From: Pseudomonadota bacterium
GTDB lineage: Bacteria; Pseudomonadota; Gammaproteobacteria; Burkholderiales; REEB80
Reading direction: 5' to 3'
DNA: 64,000 bases
Assembly (NCBI GenBank): GCA_028873515.1
Contig: JAGWIG010000009.1
Coordinates: forward strand, 1 to 64,000
Shown: positions 7,924 through 17,481 of the stretch, in pieces
Numbering within the stretch: position 1 is the stretch's first letter
Layout: each line of letters opens with the position of its first letter
Position numbers and translations under genes: made by a program
Notes under the pieces: model-generated
Databases searched by the model: none
What the model was told of the DNA's origin: nothing
Seen by the model: the letters and a program-made list of their open reading frames with translations, nothing else

Positions 7924-9285
7924 TTGGGAATTGTAGTCACCATCGCAGCCTTTCTGGTAGCGATTGGCGTTCTGGTCGTTTTTCATGAATTTGGTCATTA
8001 TTTGGTGGCAAGACTATGTAATGTCAAGGTTCTAAGATTTTCAATTGGTTTTGGTAAGCCACTTTGGATTAGGAAATTTGGCAAGGATTCCACCGAGTTG
8101 GCCGTGTGCCTGCTTCCCCTTGGCGGGTTCGTACGCATGCTTGATGAGCGCGAAGGTGAAGTATTTCCAGAGGAATTGCATCGGGCTTTTAATCGCCAGC
8201 ACGTTATACGTCGAATATTGATAGTTATTGCCGGTCCTGTAGCTAATTTATTTTTGGCATCATTTATATACACGGTTTTATTCATTCATGGCATTCCTGG
8301 GATACGACCCGTTCTTGGATTCGTGCCCCCCCATAGCATCGCTGCCGAGGCTCATTTGGCTCCTGGTGATGTGGTTGATACGATAGGAGGCCATCGAATA
8401 TCAACCTGGCAATCAATGAGCGTACATTTAAGTGAGGCAGCTGCGAACGGTAAGACAGTGATTGTTACCGCAGCTAGACATGGAGTTAAACAAAATTTCA
8501 GACTTAATTTTTCTGGAATTGGTTCTTCCTCAATTAATTCAGGACTGATTGAACGATTAGGTTTTTTACCGCCTGAACCTTTTGTATCAGGAGTACTAGG
8601 TGAAATTGAGCCAGGGAGCCCGGCTAATCAATCAGGCCTTGTTCCAGGCGATAAGATTATGATGATTGAAGGTCAAGCGTATACAGGTTGGGAGGATTTG
8701 GTACAGGCCGTACGTTCCCACCCTGGAAAGCCTTTAAAATTAGTGGTAAATCATGGAAACAAGATTGAATATTTGACCATAAAACCCAAGTCAGTCAAAA
8801 CTGGGGGACGTAATATAGGCTGGATTGGTGCAGGACCCCTCATCGATCCCGCTCAAATCAAAGCACTTCGCACAACTGAACATTATGGTTTTATTGATGC
8901 CAGCATACATGGAGTGACTCGTACCCTATCCATGTCCTGGTTTACCCTAGAAATGATAGCTAAACTCGTTATGGGGAATGCCGCATTAAGTAATTTATCC
9001 GGACCCTTGACTATAGCCGATTATGCAGGCCAGTCAGCGAGAATGGGAATAATCCCTTATCTGACTTTCCTGGCACTTGTGAGCATCAGCCTGGGCATCT
9101 TAAATTTATTACCTATTCCCTTATTGGATGGAGGGCATCTGTTGTATTATATGGCTGAGATTGTGAAGGGTGGGCCAGTTTCCGATAAAGCACAGGCAAT
9201 TGGCCAGCGCATTGGTGGTGTTTTGCTGGTTGTTTTGATGGTGTTTGCTTTTTATAACGACATTAACCGGATTTTCATTGGTTAG
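7924..9285 (+). CDS. rseP: RIP zinc metalloprotease RseP (site-2 protease)
   Basis: Inner-membrane intramembrane protease that makes the second cut in the anti-sigma factor RseA, releasing sigma-E encoded at 29.8 kb. The TTG at 7924 with GAGGAG at 7912-7917 gives 453 residues; the longer in-frame start at 7891 lies inside dxr. The zinc motif HEFGH is at residues 21-25 in the first membrane helix and the second metal motif NLLPIPLLDGGHL lies near the C-terminus. Two periplasmic PDZ domains lie between them (GDVVDTIGGH and GDKIMMIEGQ loops). The dxr-rseP-bamA order is typical. Confidence 0.95.
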   Translation: MGIVVTIAAFLVAIGVLVVFHEFGHYLVARLCNVKVLRFSIGFGKPLWIRKFGKDSTELAVCLLPLGGFVRMLDEREGEVFPEELHRAFNRQHVIRRILIVIAGPVANLFLASFIYTVLFIHGIPGIRPVLGFVPPHSIAAEAHLAPGDVVDTIGGHRISTWQSMSVHLSEAAANGKTVIVTAARHGVKQNFRLNFSGIGSSSINSGLIERLGFLPPEPFVSGVLGEIEPGSPANQSGLVPGDKIMMIEGQAYTGWEDLVQAVRSHPGKPLKLVVNHGNKIEYLTIKPKSVKTGGRNIGWIGAGPLIDPAQIKALRTTEHYGFIDASIHGVTRTLSMSWFTLEMIAKLVMGNAALSNLSGPLTIADYAGQSARMGIIPYLTFLALVSISLGILNLLPIPLLDGGHLLYYMAEIVKGGPVSDKAQAIGQRIGGVLLVVLMVFAFYNDINRIFIG

Positions 9286-9286
9286 A

Positions 9287-9319
9287 CCGTTTTACTGGAA
9301 ACGGATGATAATTTTTTTT
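9287..9319 (+). terminator. Possible weak terminator after rseP
   Basis: CCGTTT (9287-9292) pairs with AAACGG (9299-9304), but the eight-T run begins only after a 7-nt gap, so termination may be inefficient. The remaining bases to bamA (9320-9549) hold no gene I can support and no clear sigma-E-type promoter. Confidence 0.35.
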
Positions 9320-9549
9320 GCACTTGTTTATCAAATAGCCATAGAGCAACTGTTTTTATTTTTCCTTTTAAATTTTTTTAAGTGGAAAAAATGTACTTGT
9401 GTGAATGTGACGATTGCATGGCTAATTACTCTAGGGGTGCGACATCGGGTAAACCTTTGTTGTATCATGCCGAAGACCTGCATTTATTAAGGAAAGAGCC
9501 GTTTGCTTTGGGTTAGGTAGGTGTCTGGCCAAAGCGTACGCTGCATAAC

Positions 9550-11835
9550 ATGAAATTTAAACCTCTTGCCCTTTTGCTGCTGGGCACTCATGCCCTTTGC
9601 GCTTACGCATTTTCAGATTTTACTGTTAAGGATATCCGGGTTGAAGGTATCCAGCGTATTGAACCTGGAACGATCTTTAATTACCTTCCTGTCAAGGTTG
9701 GTCAAACCATGACAGGAAGCAAGGCTTCTGAAGCTATTCATAGCCTTTACGCAACCGGGTTCTTTACCAATGTGGATTTGGCAGATGATCATGGTGTGCT
9801 CGTCGTTAAGGTTCATGAACGTCCGGCTATAGCCAATATTAGCTTTAGTGGTAACCATACATTTAATAAAAAGGTATTGGATGGACTTCTAAAGGATGAT
9901 GGCCTTGTCAGGGCGCGTATATTTGATCGCAGACAGCTTCAACGTGTAATTACGGATATCAAGGAAGGTTATTTTTCAAAAGGCAAGTATGGAGTTCAGG
10001 TAACTTCTACGGTAACTTATCTTCCTCGTAACAGAGTAAGTATTAATTTACATATACTTGAAGGAAAAGTTGCCAAGATTCAACATATTAATATCGTAGG
10101 AAATCATGATTTCTCGACATCTGACCTCCGTGGTGTGATGACCCTGAGGACGCCGGGATATACCACTTGGTTCACGGATGATGATCAATACTCGCGGGAA
10201 AAATTCGGCGCTGATCTGGAAGCATTAAGGTCCTTTTATATGGATCAAGGTTATCTTGATTTTCAGATTGTATCAACTCAGGTTGTTATGTCTCCCCAGA
10301 AAAATGGTGTTGATCTTACAATCAACCTGCATGAAGGTCGCCGCTACAAAGTTACGGCTTTTAATTTCAGCGGCAATCTTTTGTTACCAATAAAAAAATT
10401 ACAGGCAGCGCTTGAACTTAAACCTGGTGAAGTGTTTTCTCGCAAAAAACTCACAGATTCCGTTAATAAACTCACTAATTTATATGGGGATGAAGGGTAC
10501 GCATACGCGAATATTCAGGCGGTACCAGAACTGGACAAAAAGAATGGGACTGCCAGTTTTACTATTCTCATAGATCCAGGAGATCGCATCTATGTACGTC
10601 GTATTGACATACATGGTAATGTACGAACCAAGGATGAAGTTATTCGCCGCGAGTTACGACAGCTCGAATCTTCTTGGTATTCCCAACAACGGATTAAACG
10701 ATCCAAACAGCGGCTTGATAGATTAGGATTTTTTTCAAATGTAGATATTAATGCCAAGCCTGTTCCTGGATCACCAGATGAGGTGGACATTGACGTTGGT
10801 GTAACTGAACGTTCAACGGGAACCATCATGGCTGGAATAGGTTATTCCAATCAATTGGGAGTTCTTTTAAATGGCTCCATTAGCCAGAACAATCTGTTTG
10901 GTACCGGTAATGCCTTGTCGGTACAGGCAACGACGAGCCAGATTGTGCGAGATTATGAACTTTCCTATAACAACCCATATTTTACAGATAATGGTATTAG
11001 TCGCGGTTTTGATATTTATAAACGAAAATATGACACGATAGGGCAAAGCTTCGGGGATTATAATTCTGATACTACTGGGGGTGATGTTACCTTTGGTGTT
11101 CCTCTGACTGAGACCAGCAATGCAACCCTTGGGTTGGGTGCGGAAAGTACCAATATCGGAATTGATGTCAATTCTATTCAACCATATATTGATTTTGTTC
11201 ATCAGTTTGGTGGGGTGAATAGTGTTACGGTTACTGATGTAACTGCCACTTTGGGATGGACGCGTGATACACGTGATTCTGTTTTATTTCCTACAAAAGG
11301 TCACCTTGAGAGCCTGACTGGCCAGGTAGGTTTACCTGGAGCTGACTTAACCTATTACATGCTTAACTACAAAGATCAATATCTGCAACCCCTGTCAACC
11401 AATGTTTCCTTAATGTTAAACGGTCAACTTGGATATATTAATGGATATCTTAATAAGCCTATCCCTTTTTTCAAGAATTTTTATGTTGGCGGGCCCGGTT
11501 CAGTACGTGGATTTGCCTATGGAGGCATAGGACCCCAGGAAAATGGATTTGGCCTGGGAGGGAATAAACAAGTTCTTGCAAGTGCTGATTTATTATTACC
11601 TTTCCCTGGGTTTGAACATAGCCAGGCACTTAGAATTTCAGCTTTTGTTGATTCTGGAGATGCTTATGGCCAGAATGAAAAAGTTAATTTGGCTAAGTTG
11701 CGTGTTTCGACAGGCATAGCACTTGACTGGCGTTCTCCTGTAGGACCTATTACATTCAGTTATGCATATCCGATTCGAAAATTTCCCGGAGATCAGATAC
11801 AGGAGTTTCAATTCAATATTGGATCAAGCTTCTAG
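9550..11835 (+). CDS. bamA: Outer membrane protein assembly factor BamA
   Basis: Central component of the BAM machine, which inserts beta-barrel proteins into the outer membrane. The 761 residues begin with a signal peptide likely cleaved after AYA (about residue 20), followed by five POTRA domains (about 22-420; opening strands FTVKDIRVEGIQRIEPG, IANISFSGN, IQHINIVGN, KVTAFNFSGN and VRRIDIHGN are visible). A 16-strand barrel carries the conserved lid-lock motif GSVRGFAYGG. The protein ends in phenylalanine, as outer-membrane barrels do. It precedes skp by 17 nt. Shine-Dalgarno is poor. Confidence 0.97.
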   Translation: MKFKPLALLLLGTHALCAYAFSDFTVKDIRVEGIQRIEPGTIFNYLPVKVGQTMTGSKASEAIHSLYATGFFTNVDLADDHGVLVVKVHERPAIANISFSGNHTFNKKVLDGLLKDDGLVRARIFDRRQLQRVITDIKEGYFSKGKYGVQVTSTVTYLPRNRVSINLHILEGKVAKIQHINIVGNHDFSTSDLRGVMTLRTPGYTTWFTDDDQYSREKFGADLEALRSFYMDQGYLDFQIVSTQVVMSPQKNGVDLTINLHEGRRYKVTAFNFSGNLLLPIKKLQAALELKPGEVFSRKKLTDSVNKLTNLYGDEGYAYANIQAVPELDKKNGTASFTILIDPGDRIYVRRIDIHGNVRTKDEVIRRELRQLESSWYSQQRIKRSKQRLDRLGFFSNVDINAKPVPGSPDEVDIDVGVTERSTGTIMAGIGYSNQLGVLLNGSISQNNLFGTGNALSVQATTSQIVRDYELSYNNPYFTDNGISRGFDIYKRKYDTIGQSFGDYNSDTTGGDVTFGVPLTETSNATLGLGAESTNIGIDVNSIQPYIDFVHQFGGVNSVTVTDVTATLGWTRDTRDSVLFPTKGHLESLTGQVGLPGADLTYYMLNYKDQYLQPLSTNVSLMLNGQLGYINGYLNKPIPFFKNFYVGGPGSVRGFAYGGIGPQENGFGLGGNKQVLASADLLLPFPGFEHSQALRISAFVDSGDAYGQNEKVNLAKLRVSTGIALDWRSPVGPITFSYAYPIRKFPGDQIQEFQFNIGSSF

Positions 11836-11852
11836 CTGGGCTAGGGGATAAA

Positions 11853-12392
11853 ATGGCAAACAATTTACTATACAAAAGACTGCTATCAAGTAAAACTAGA
11901 TGGGTTTTTTTTCTGGCCTTTATGCTATCGCCACTAATGGCTTTAGCTGGCTCGCTTAATATTACGATTGGTGTCGTAAATACTGATCGAGTGTTCCGAG
12001 AATCCGCACCTGCGATTAGGGCTGAAAAAAAGCTTGAAAAGGAATTTGCTCCCCGCGATCAATCCCTACAAAAACTTGCACAGCAGGCTAAAGATTTACA
12101 GTCTGATTTGGAACTTCATGGATCATCCATGTCTGTTGTAGATCGAAATGCACGTGAACGCCAGCTTGCAGCTTTGAGCGAACAGTTTGAACGGGCCCAA
12201 CGGCAGTTCAGAGAAGATCTAAATATGAGGCGTAATGAAGAAATAGCCAGTTTACAGGATCGAGTTAAACAAGCAATTCTACAGGTTGCACAGCAAAATA
12301 AACTGGATCTTGTTCTTTATGAAGGTGTTTTTTATGCTAACCCCAAGATCGATATTACCAATAAGGTAATCGCAGCCCTTGCGAGCAAATAA
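11853..12392 (+). CDS. skp: Periplasmic chaperone Skp/OmpH family
   Basis: Trimeric jellyfish-shaped chaperone that carries unfolded outer-membrane proteins to BamA. The 179 residues have an N-terminal positively charged and hydrophobic signal ending near MALAGS, then the small beta core with IGVVNTDRVF and a long charged helical hairpin (about residues 55-145). The core closes with LDLVLYEGVFYANPKIDIT. It sits between bamA and lpxD as in most proteobacteria and its stop overlaps the lpxD start by one base. Confidence 0.93.
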   Translation: MANNLLYKRLLSSKTRWVFFLAFMLSPLMALAGSLNITIGVVNTDRVFRESAPAIRAEKKLEKEFAPRDQSLQKLAQQAKDLQSDLELHGSSMSVVDRNARERQLAALSEQFERAQRQFREDLNMRRNEEIASLQDRVKQAILQVAQQNKLDLVLYEGVFYANPKIDITNKVIAALASK

Positions 12393-13456
12393 TGATCCAT
12401 CCATTAAATGCTCATTCACATCAGTCTGTAACCCTTGGTGAAATTGCCCGGTTACTGGATGCTGAGCTTATTGGGAATGCTATGCTTTTGGTCTCTAGGA
12501 TAGCGTCTATTCAAGAAGCCAGGGAAGGTGACCTGACTTTTTTGTCCAATCCCCATTACCGTAATCAACTTTTAACCTGTGGTGCCAGTGCTGTTATAGT
12601 AGGTAAAGATGACAGGGACTGTACAAATCTTGTTCGTCTCGTAGTTCCAGATCCATATTCTGCATTTCGTCAGGTTGCACTGTTTTTTTCTCCATTACTG
12701 CCCGTCAAGGCAGGTATCAGCCCACAGGCTTTTGTGCATCAGACTGCTCATATTGAGCCCGATGTCCAGATTGATGCGTTCGCTTATATAGGTAAAGATG
12801 CAGTCATTGCCTCTGGCACTCGCATTGAGGCTTTTGCAGCAATTGGCGATGATGCAAAAGTCGGTAAAGACAGCCGAATCGGCCCACATACCCTAATTGG
12901 GCATAGTTGTATCCTGGGCGACAGGGCAATGATCTTTGGTGGGGCAATTATTGGCGGAGATGGTTTTGGTCTTGCGCCAGAAAATGGTGAATGGAAAAAG
13001 ATACCCCAAACTGGACGTGTCGTCATTGGATGTGACGTTGAAATTGGTGCAAATACAACTATTGATCGAGGCACTCTTGGTGACACAGTTATCGGAGATG
13101 GGGTTAAGCTCGATAATCTTATTCAGGTGGGTCATAACGTTATAATTGGTAATCATACAGCTATTGCAGGATGTGTAGGTATTGCAGGTAGCACTAAAAT
13201 TGGTAGCCATTGTACAATTGGGGGTGCTGCCATGATTCATGGTCATATTGAGATCTGTGATAAGGTTCAGATATCGGCTGCAACAGCAATTACCAAATCA
13301 ATTGCAAAACCTGGTATCTATACTTCGCTTATGCCCTTTTCAGAACACGAAGCTTGGCGCCGTAACGCCGTAAAATTGCGCCACCTTGATCTGATGAGTG
13401 AAAAAATAAAAGAGCTAGAACAAAAATTGCTGGCGCTGGAAAGGAAAAACCAATGA
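12392..13456 (+). CDS. lpxD: UDP-3-O-(3-hydroxyacyl)glucosamine N-acyltransferase
   Basis: Third step of lipid A synthesis: adds the N-linked hydroxyacyl chain from acyl-ACP. The 354 residues comprise an N-terminal uridine-binding domain (about 1-105, with [13 protein letters not shown]), a left-handed beta-helix of hexapeptide repeats (about 108-320), and a C-terminal helical tail ([18 protein letters not shown]). The catalytic histidine is His248 in [13 protein letters not shown] coupling to skp and an ATGA overlap with fabZ place it within one operon. Confidence 0.96.
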   Translation: MIHPLNAHSHQSVTLGEIARLLDAELIGNAMLLVSRIASIQEAREGDLTFLSNPHYRNQLLTCGASAVIVGKDDRDCTNLVRLVVPDPYSAFRQVALFFSPLLPVKAGISPQAFVHQTAHIEPDVQIDAFAYIGKDAVIASGTRIEAFAAIGDDAKVGKDSRIGPHTLIGHSCILGDRAMIFGGAIIGGDGFGLAPENGEWKKIPQTGRVVIGCDVEIGANTTIDRGTLGDTVIGDGVKLDNLIQVGHNVIIGNHTAIAGCVGIAGSTKIGSHCTIGGAAMIHGHIEICDKVQISAATAITKSIAKPGIYTSLMPFSEHEAWRRNAVKLRHLDLMSEKIKELEQKLLALERKNQ

Positions 13457-13893
13457 GTATGGACATCCATGAAATTCGAAAATATTTACCGCATCGTTAC
13501 CCGTTTCTTTTGGTAGATCGGGTAATTGGGCTGGAGCCAGGAAAATCCATTCTGGCACAAAAGAATGTAACTATAAACGAGCCTTTTTTTAATGGCCATT
13601 TTCCCAATCATCCAGTTATGCCCGGAGTGTTGATTATTGAAGCTCTGGCGCAGGCAGCAGCAATTTTATCTTTTAGGACAATGAATATCTATCCTGATCC
13701 AGATTCAGTTTACTATTTTGTGGGGATTGATAATGCCCGTTTTAAAAAACCTGTAACCGCAGGAGATGTGTTGAAGCTTTCCGTTATTATTAATCGCCAA
13801 GTTCGTGGCGTCTGGAAGTATACAGCGCAGGCACTTGTAGAAAATCAAGTTGTAGCTGAAGCGGAACTCATGTGCACAATCCGGGCAATTTAG
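13453..13893 (+). CDS. fabZ: 3-hydroxyacyl-[ACP] dehydratase FabZ
   Basis: Dehydrates beta-hydroxyacyl-ACP in fatty acid elongation and competes with LpxA/LpxD for the same hydroxyacyl-ACP, which explains its place between their genes. The 146-residue hot-dog fold shows [11 protein letters not shown], the catalytic histidine and downstream glutamate in [21 protein letters not shown] (His49, Glu63), and FKKPVTAGD. Length is usual. It overlaps lpxD by 4 nt and ends one base before the lpxA GTG. Confidence 0.97.
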   Translation: MSMDIHEIRKYLPHRYPFLLVDRVIGLEPGKSILAQKNVTINEPFFNGHFPNHPVMPGVLIIEALAQAAAILSFRTMNIYPDPDSVYYFVGIDNARFKKPVTAGDVLKLSVIINRQVRGVWKYTAQALVENQVVAEAELMCTIRAI

Positions 13894-13894
13894 C

Positions 13895-14668
13895 GTGAAG
13901 ATTCACAATACTGCTATAGTCAATGAAGGGGCACGCATTGCTCCTGATGTTGAAATTGGGGCATATTCCATTATTGGCCCTCATGTCGAAGTAGGCTCGG
14001 GAACAGTTATTGGCCCACATACCGTCATAGTTGGACATACCCGAATCGGGTCTCATAATCGGATTTTTCAGTTCGCGTCAATCGGTGAAATTCCTCAAGA
14101 TAAAAAATATGGTCATGAAGATACAATACTCGAGATTGGAGATCGTAACCTCATCCGTGAGTTCTGTACTTTGAATACTGGCACTGTACAGGGAGGAGGG
14201 ATAACCCGGGTTGGCTCTGATAACTGGATTATGGCTTATGTTCATATCGCACATGATTGCCAGGTAGGTAATCATGTCACTTTTTCAAATAATGCATCCT
14301 TAGCTGGTCATGCTGAAATTGGAGACTGGGCAGTTTTGGGTGGTTTCACTCTTGTGCATCAATTTTGTCGCATTGGCGCGCATGTCATGATTGGGATGGG
14401 ATCAGGGATTACACAGGATGTCCCACCCTTTATTACTGCTGCAGGCCATCCTGCAAAACCATTTGGCATCAATATTGAAGGTCTGAAGCGTCGACAATAT
14501 TCTTCCGAACAATTGTCTCGCCTTAAACAGGCATACAAGATTCTTTACAAATCCGGCATGAGCTTAAAAGAAGCTCAAGTTGAGCTTGAGAATCGCGGTA
14601 ATGCGGATACAGATGTACGGTTATTTGCCGAATTTGTCGGTCATAGCCAACGTGGAATTATCCGATAG
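13895..14668 (+). CDS. lpxA: UDP-N-acetylglucosamine O-acyltransferase LpxA
   Basis: First step of lipid A synthesis, a reversible acyl transfer to UDP-GlcNAc. The 257 residues form a hexapeptide left-handed beta-helix (about 1-190) with IHNTAIVNEGARI, the catalytic HIAHDC (His120 by analogy to E. coli His125), NNASLAGHAEIGD and GAHVMIGMGSG, and then a C-terminal helical domain with NIEGLKRR. The GTG start at 13895 aligns with the family N-terminus. Confidence 0.97.
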   Translation: MKIHNTAIVNEGARIAPDVEIGAYSIIGPHVEVGSGTVIGPHTVIVGHTRIGSHNRIFQFASIGEIPQDKKYGHEDTILEIGDRNLIREFCTLNTGTVQGGGITRVGSDNWIMAYVHIAHDCQVGNHVTFSNNASLAGHAEIGDWAVLGGFTLVHQFCRIGAHVMIGMGSGITQDVPPFITAAGHPAKPFGINIEGLKRRQYSSEQLSRLKQAYKILYKSGMSLKEAQVELENRGNADTDVRLFAEFVGHSQRGIIR

Positions 14669-14671
14669 ATT

Positions 14672-15838
14672 ATGCGGAATATTAAAATAGGCATAGTTGC
14701 TGGTGAAGCTTCAGGCGATCTACTGGGATCGAATCTGATTGCAGCGGTAAAGACACGGATCCCAGGAGTCCGCTTTATTGGGATCTGCGGTCCGAAAATG
14801 CAGGCGCAAGGCGGGGAATCGCTTTATCCAATGGATACCTTATCGGTACGTGGGTATGTTGAAGTTTTACGTAATCTTAAACAGATTTTTAAAATACGTA
14901 AGAGTCTTAAACAATACTTTCTTAATAATCCACCAGATCTTTTTATTGGTATCGATGCCCCAGATTTTAACCTTGGCCTTGAAACACGACTTAAAGCCCG
15001 AGGTATTCCAGTTTTACATTACGTAAGTCCGAGCATATGGGCATGGAGAAAAGAACGGCTTCATGACATGAAAGCAGCAGCCGATCATGTTTTAACACTT
15101 TTTCCATTTGAAAAAACTCTTTATGACAAAGCTGGCATTACTTCAACCTATGTAGGGCATCCCCTCGCCGACATCCTCCCACTACAAGGGGACATCTTGC
15201 AAGCAAGAAAAACACTCCGGCTTGATGTTGCTTCGCCGGTAATTGCAGTTTTGCCCGGCAGCCGTCTTGCGGAAATTGATCATCTTGCTTTGGTATTTAT
15301 TAAGGCAATGAGTGAAATTGAGGCTCGATTACCGGATGTGCAGTTTCTACTCCCTTTTATTAATCAGGAAACACGCCGTCGGTTTGAACAGGCACTCAGT
15401 AATGTCGACAACTCTCCTCAAAAAATGTACCTCATGTTTGGTCATGCACATGAAGCAATGACAGCAGCAAATGTTGTTTTGCTGGCATCCGGTACTGCAA
15501 GCCTTGAAGCAGCCCTTATTGGAAGACCTATGGTAATAGCATATAAGATGCCTAGGCTATCATGGTTAATGTTGCGCCATAAAGCCTACCTTCCTTGGGT
15601 CGGGTTACCAAATATCCTTGCAAAGGAAACACTGGTTCCAGAATTTTTGCAAAAGGCAGCAACACCCCAAGCCATAGCTGACGCTGTTTTGGACTATTTT
15701 AATGATAAAAAGACTGTGAATGAGCTTAAATTCAAGTTTTCATTGATTCATAATGAGTTACGCCAGGGCGCAGCGAACCGTGCCGCTGGCGTAGTAGAGC
15801 ATATGCTGGCCGAGGCTACATCGCAATGTAGCGTTTAA
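14672..15838 (+). CDS. lpxB: Lipid-A-disaccharide synthase
   Basis: Glycosyltransferase (GT19) joining UDP-2,3-diacylglucosamine and lipid X to give the tetraacyl disaccharide at the inner membrane. The 388 residues contain IVAGEASGDLLGSNLI (9-24), FIGIDAPDFNLGLE, the VSPSIWAWRKER motif, VGHPLAD and the C-terminal LLASGTASLEAALIGRPMVIAYK donor-binding region. It ends the lpxD-fabZ-lpxA-lpxB block; rnhB and dnaE, which often follow, are absent here. Its last 23 nt overlap the convergent CBS gene. Confidence 0.97.
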   Translation: MRNIKIGIVAGEASGDLLGSNLIAAVKTRIPGVRFIGICGPKMQAQGGESLYPMDTLSVRGYVEVLRNLKQIFKIRKSLKQYFLNNPPDLFIGIDAPDFNLGLETRLKARGIPVLHYVSPSIWAWRKERLHDMKAAADHVLTLFPFEKTLYDKAGITSTYVGHPLADILPLQGDILQARKTLRLDVASPVIAVLPGSRLAEIDHLALVFIKAMSEIEARLPDVQFLLPFINQETRRRFEQALSNVDNSPQKMYLMFGHAHEAMTAANVVLLASGTASLEAALIGRPMVIAYKMPRLSWLMLRHKAYLPWVGLPNILAKETLVPEFLQKAATPQAIADAVLDYFNDKKTVNELKFKFSLIHNELRQGAANRAAGVVEHMLAEATSQCSV

Positions 15839-16241
15839 GCATTGTATTCTCATATTCCGCCTCATTCAGGCAAGCTCGTGCCACGTCATGTAAGGAGATG
15901 ACACCAATTAAATGTTCGCCTTCCAGAACAGGTAGATGTGAAACATGATTATCAGTCATGACCGCACGTACATATTCAACACTACTATCTGGTGCGCCAA
16001 TAACTGGATTTTTTTGCATGATTTCAGAGACATGCATATCACCGAATTCACGACCATAGTGGCTAAAACCTCGCAGTATTTCACGTAAAGTCAATAAACC
16101 GACCATACGTGCTTCCTGCAAAACGACAAGTGAGCCTATATCAAGTTTTACCATTTTATCAATGGCAACACTTACAGGCTCATCTGGATAAATACCATGT
16201 ATGTCAGGGGATTTTGTAAGCAGGATATCGCGGATAAGCAT
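15816..16241 (-). CDS. CBS-domain protein
   Basis: A stand-alone pair of CBS domains in 141 residues (about 15-65 and 78-130); such proteins bind adenosyl ligands and act as energy or redox sensors, but the partner here is unknown. Visible features are the PDEPVSVAIDKMVKLDIGSLVV start of the first domain and VRAVMTDNHVSHLPVLEG of the second, each ending in a GLLTLREI or GVISLHDV strand-helix. The 3' end overlaps the convergent lpxB by 23 nt. GAGGCG precedes the ATG at 16241. Confidence 0.85.
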   Translation of the reverse strand: MLIRDILLTKSPDIHGIYPDEPVSVAIDKMVKLDIGSLVVLQEARMVGLLTLREILRGFSHYGREFGDMHVSEIMQKNPVIGAPDSSVEYVRAVMTDNHVSHLPVLEGEHLIGVISLHDVARACLNEAEYENTMLKRYIAM

Positions 16242-16402
16242 AATCGCCTCCTGTACGGGTAAGGTTGTACCATGTACTACGTTTTATAGTAACAGATTCT
16301 TCAAAGTTTCCATAGAATGAGCAAGTTGCTTACCATATTTATACAGATAATTTATAGTGTTTTCTACCGGCCTACATTTTTTGGAATATCACTGGAAATA
16401 TC

Positions 16403-17272
16403 ATGAAACCACTTTTATTGCGATCGTCCTTATATATGCCAGCAGTAAATGTTCGTGCACTTGAAAAAGCCCATAGTCTAGATATAGATGCCATCATTGC
16501 AGATCTCGAAGACGGAGTAGCGTTGATAAAAAAAAATGAGGCCCGTAAGATTGTAGCCGATGCATTTTCAGAAAATTATGGCTTTCGTTTGAAAGTTCTG
16601 CGTATTAATGGGCCTACTACACCTTATGTAGATGAAGACATACACCTGGCTGCCAAGATAAATCCTGATGCACTATTGTTAACCAAAATCAACACGCCAG
16701 ATGAACTAAATAAAACACTGAAAAAATTAGACGCAATAAGCCACGTTTCATTTCCAGTATGGTTAATGATTGAAACACCGTCAGCCGTAATAAACATTGA
16801 TAAACTTGCACAAAACAGGCGCGTAAAATGCCTTGTTATGGGCACTAATGATTTAGGTTATGCATTGCATTCCCGACATATTCCTGGTCGAATCCCTTTT
16901 TTGTATTCATTTTCAAAGGTAATTTTAGCTGGACGAGCAAATGGTCTCGCGGTACTGGACGGGGTTTATTCCAATCTGCAAGATTTAGATGGGTTTAAGA
17001 ATTACTGTAACCAAGGAAGAAATCTAGGTTTTGATGGCGTGACACTGATACATCCTTCTCAAGTGGCGATTGCTAACGAAGAATATAGTGTTTCTATCCA
17101 TGAAATCGAATGGGCGCATAAGGTTTGCAAGGCATGGGATGAGGCCCAACGAAAGGGTCAAGGTGTGGCAACCGTAGAAGGTTGGTTTATTGAAAATTTG
17201 CATGTAGATGAGGCCAAAAGATTATTGGGGCTTGAGACATCCATTCGCAAACGTACATCTGGAAAAATTTAG
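16403..17272 (+). CDS. HpcH/HpaI aldolase / citrate lyase beta (CitE-like) protein
   Basis: A TIM-barrel lyase of the CitE / malyl-CoA lyase type, which cleaves or joins CoA thioesters using Mg2+. In 289 residues one sees RSSLYMPAVN (N-terminal strand), DAIIADLEDGVA with the conserved DLEDGV, LRINGP, a barrel strand ending in MIETPSAV (metal-binding Glu), LVMGTNDLG and GVTLIHPSQV near the C-terminus. No citrate lyase alpha, gamma or ligase genes are nearby, so the substrate is uncertain; stand-alone CitE-like enzymes often act on malyl- or citramalyl-CoA. It is flanked by intergenic gaps and is probably monocistronic. Confidence 0.85.
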   Translation: MKPLLLRSSLYMPAVNVRALEKAHSLDIDAIIADLEDGVALIKKNEARKIVADAFSENYGFRLKVLRINGPTTPYVDEDIHLAAKINPDALLLTKINTPDELNKTLKKLDAISHVSFPVWLMIETPSAVINIDKLAQNRRVKCLVMGTNDLGYALHSRHIPGRIPFLYSFSKVILAGRANGLAVLDGVYSNLQDLDGFKNYCNQGRNLGFDGVTLIHPSQVAIANEEYSVSIHEIEWAHKVCKAWDEAQRKGQGVATVEGWFIENLHVDEAKRLLGLETSIRKRTSGKI

Positions 17273-17346
17273 TTTTCAGCTGCAAGTTAAAATATGCCAT
17301 TTTAGCGTATTGATTAATTGTTGAAGAATTTATGGGAATTCATTTC

Positions 17347-17370
17347 CGGGGCTTTGATCCCCTGTTTTTT
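17347..17370 (+). terminator. Possible terminator after the CitE-like gene
   Basis: GGGG (17348-17351) faces CCCC (17359-17362) across a 7-nt loop and TGTTTTTT follows. The 4-bp stem is weak; no other signal is seen in this 209-bp gap. Confidence 0.35.
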
Positions 17371-17481
17371 ATAACAATATTTTTTAAATTGAATAATACT
17401 TTGATAAGTAAGCATTTTTGTGAGAATAAATGATTTCATCAGTAAAAGATTGTTTATCAACATCTATAGAAATTCGCATAA

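Noticed and set aside
9245-9490. 81-codon frame between rseP and bamA
   Set aside because: Overlaps the rseP end, has no ribosome site and an atypical Cys/Phe-rich composition; a chance frame in AT-rich DNA.
9613-9858. Minus-strand frames inside bamA, lpxD, uvrC and other long genes
   Set aside because: They lie wholly inside well-supported genes in other frames and show no family features.
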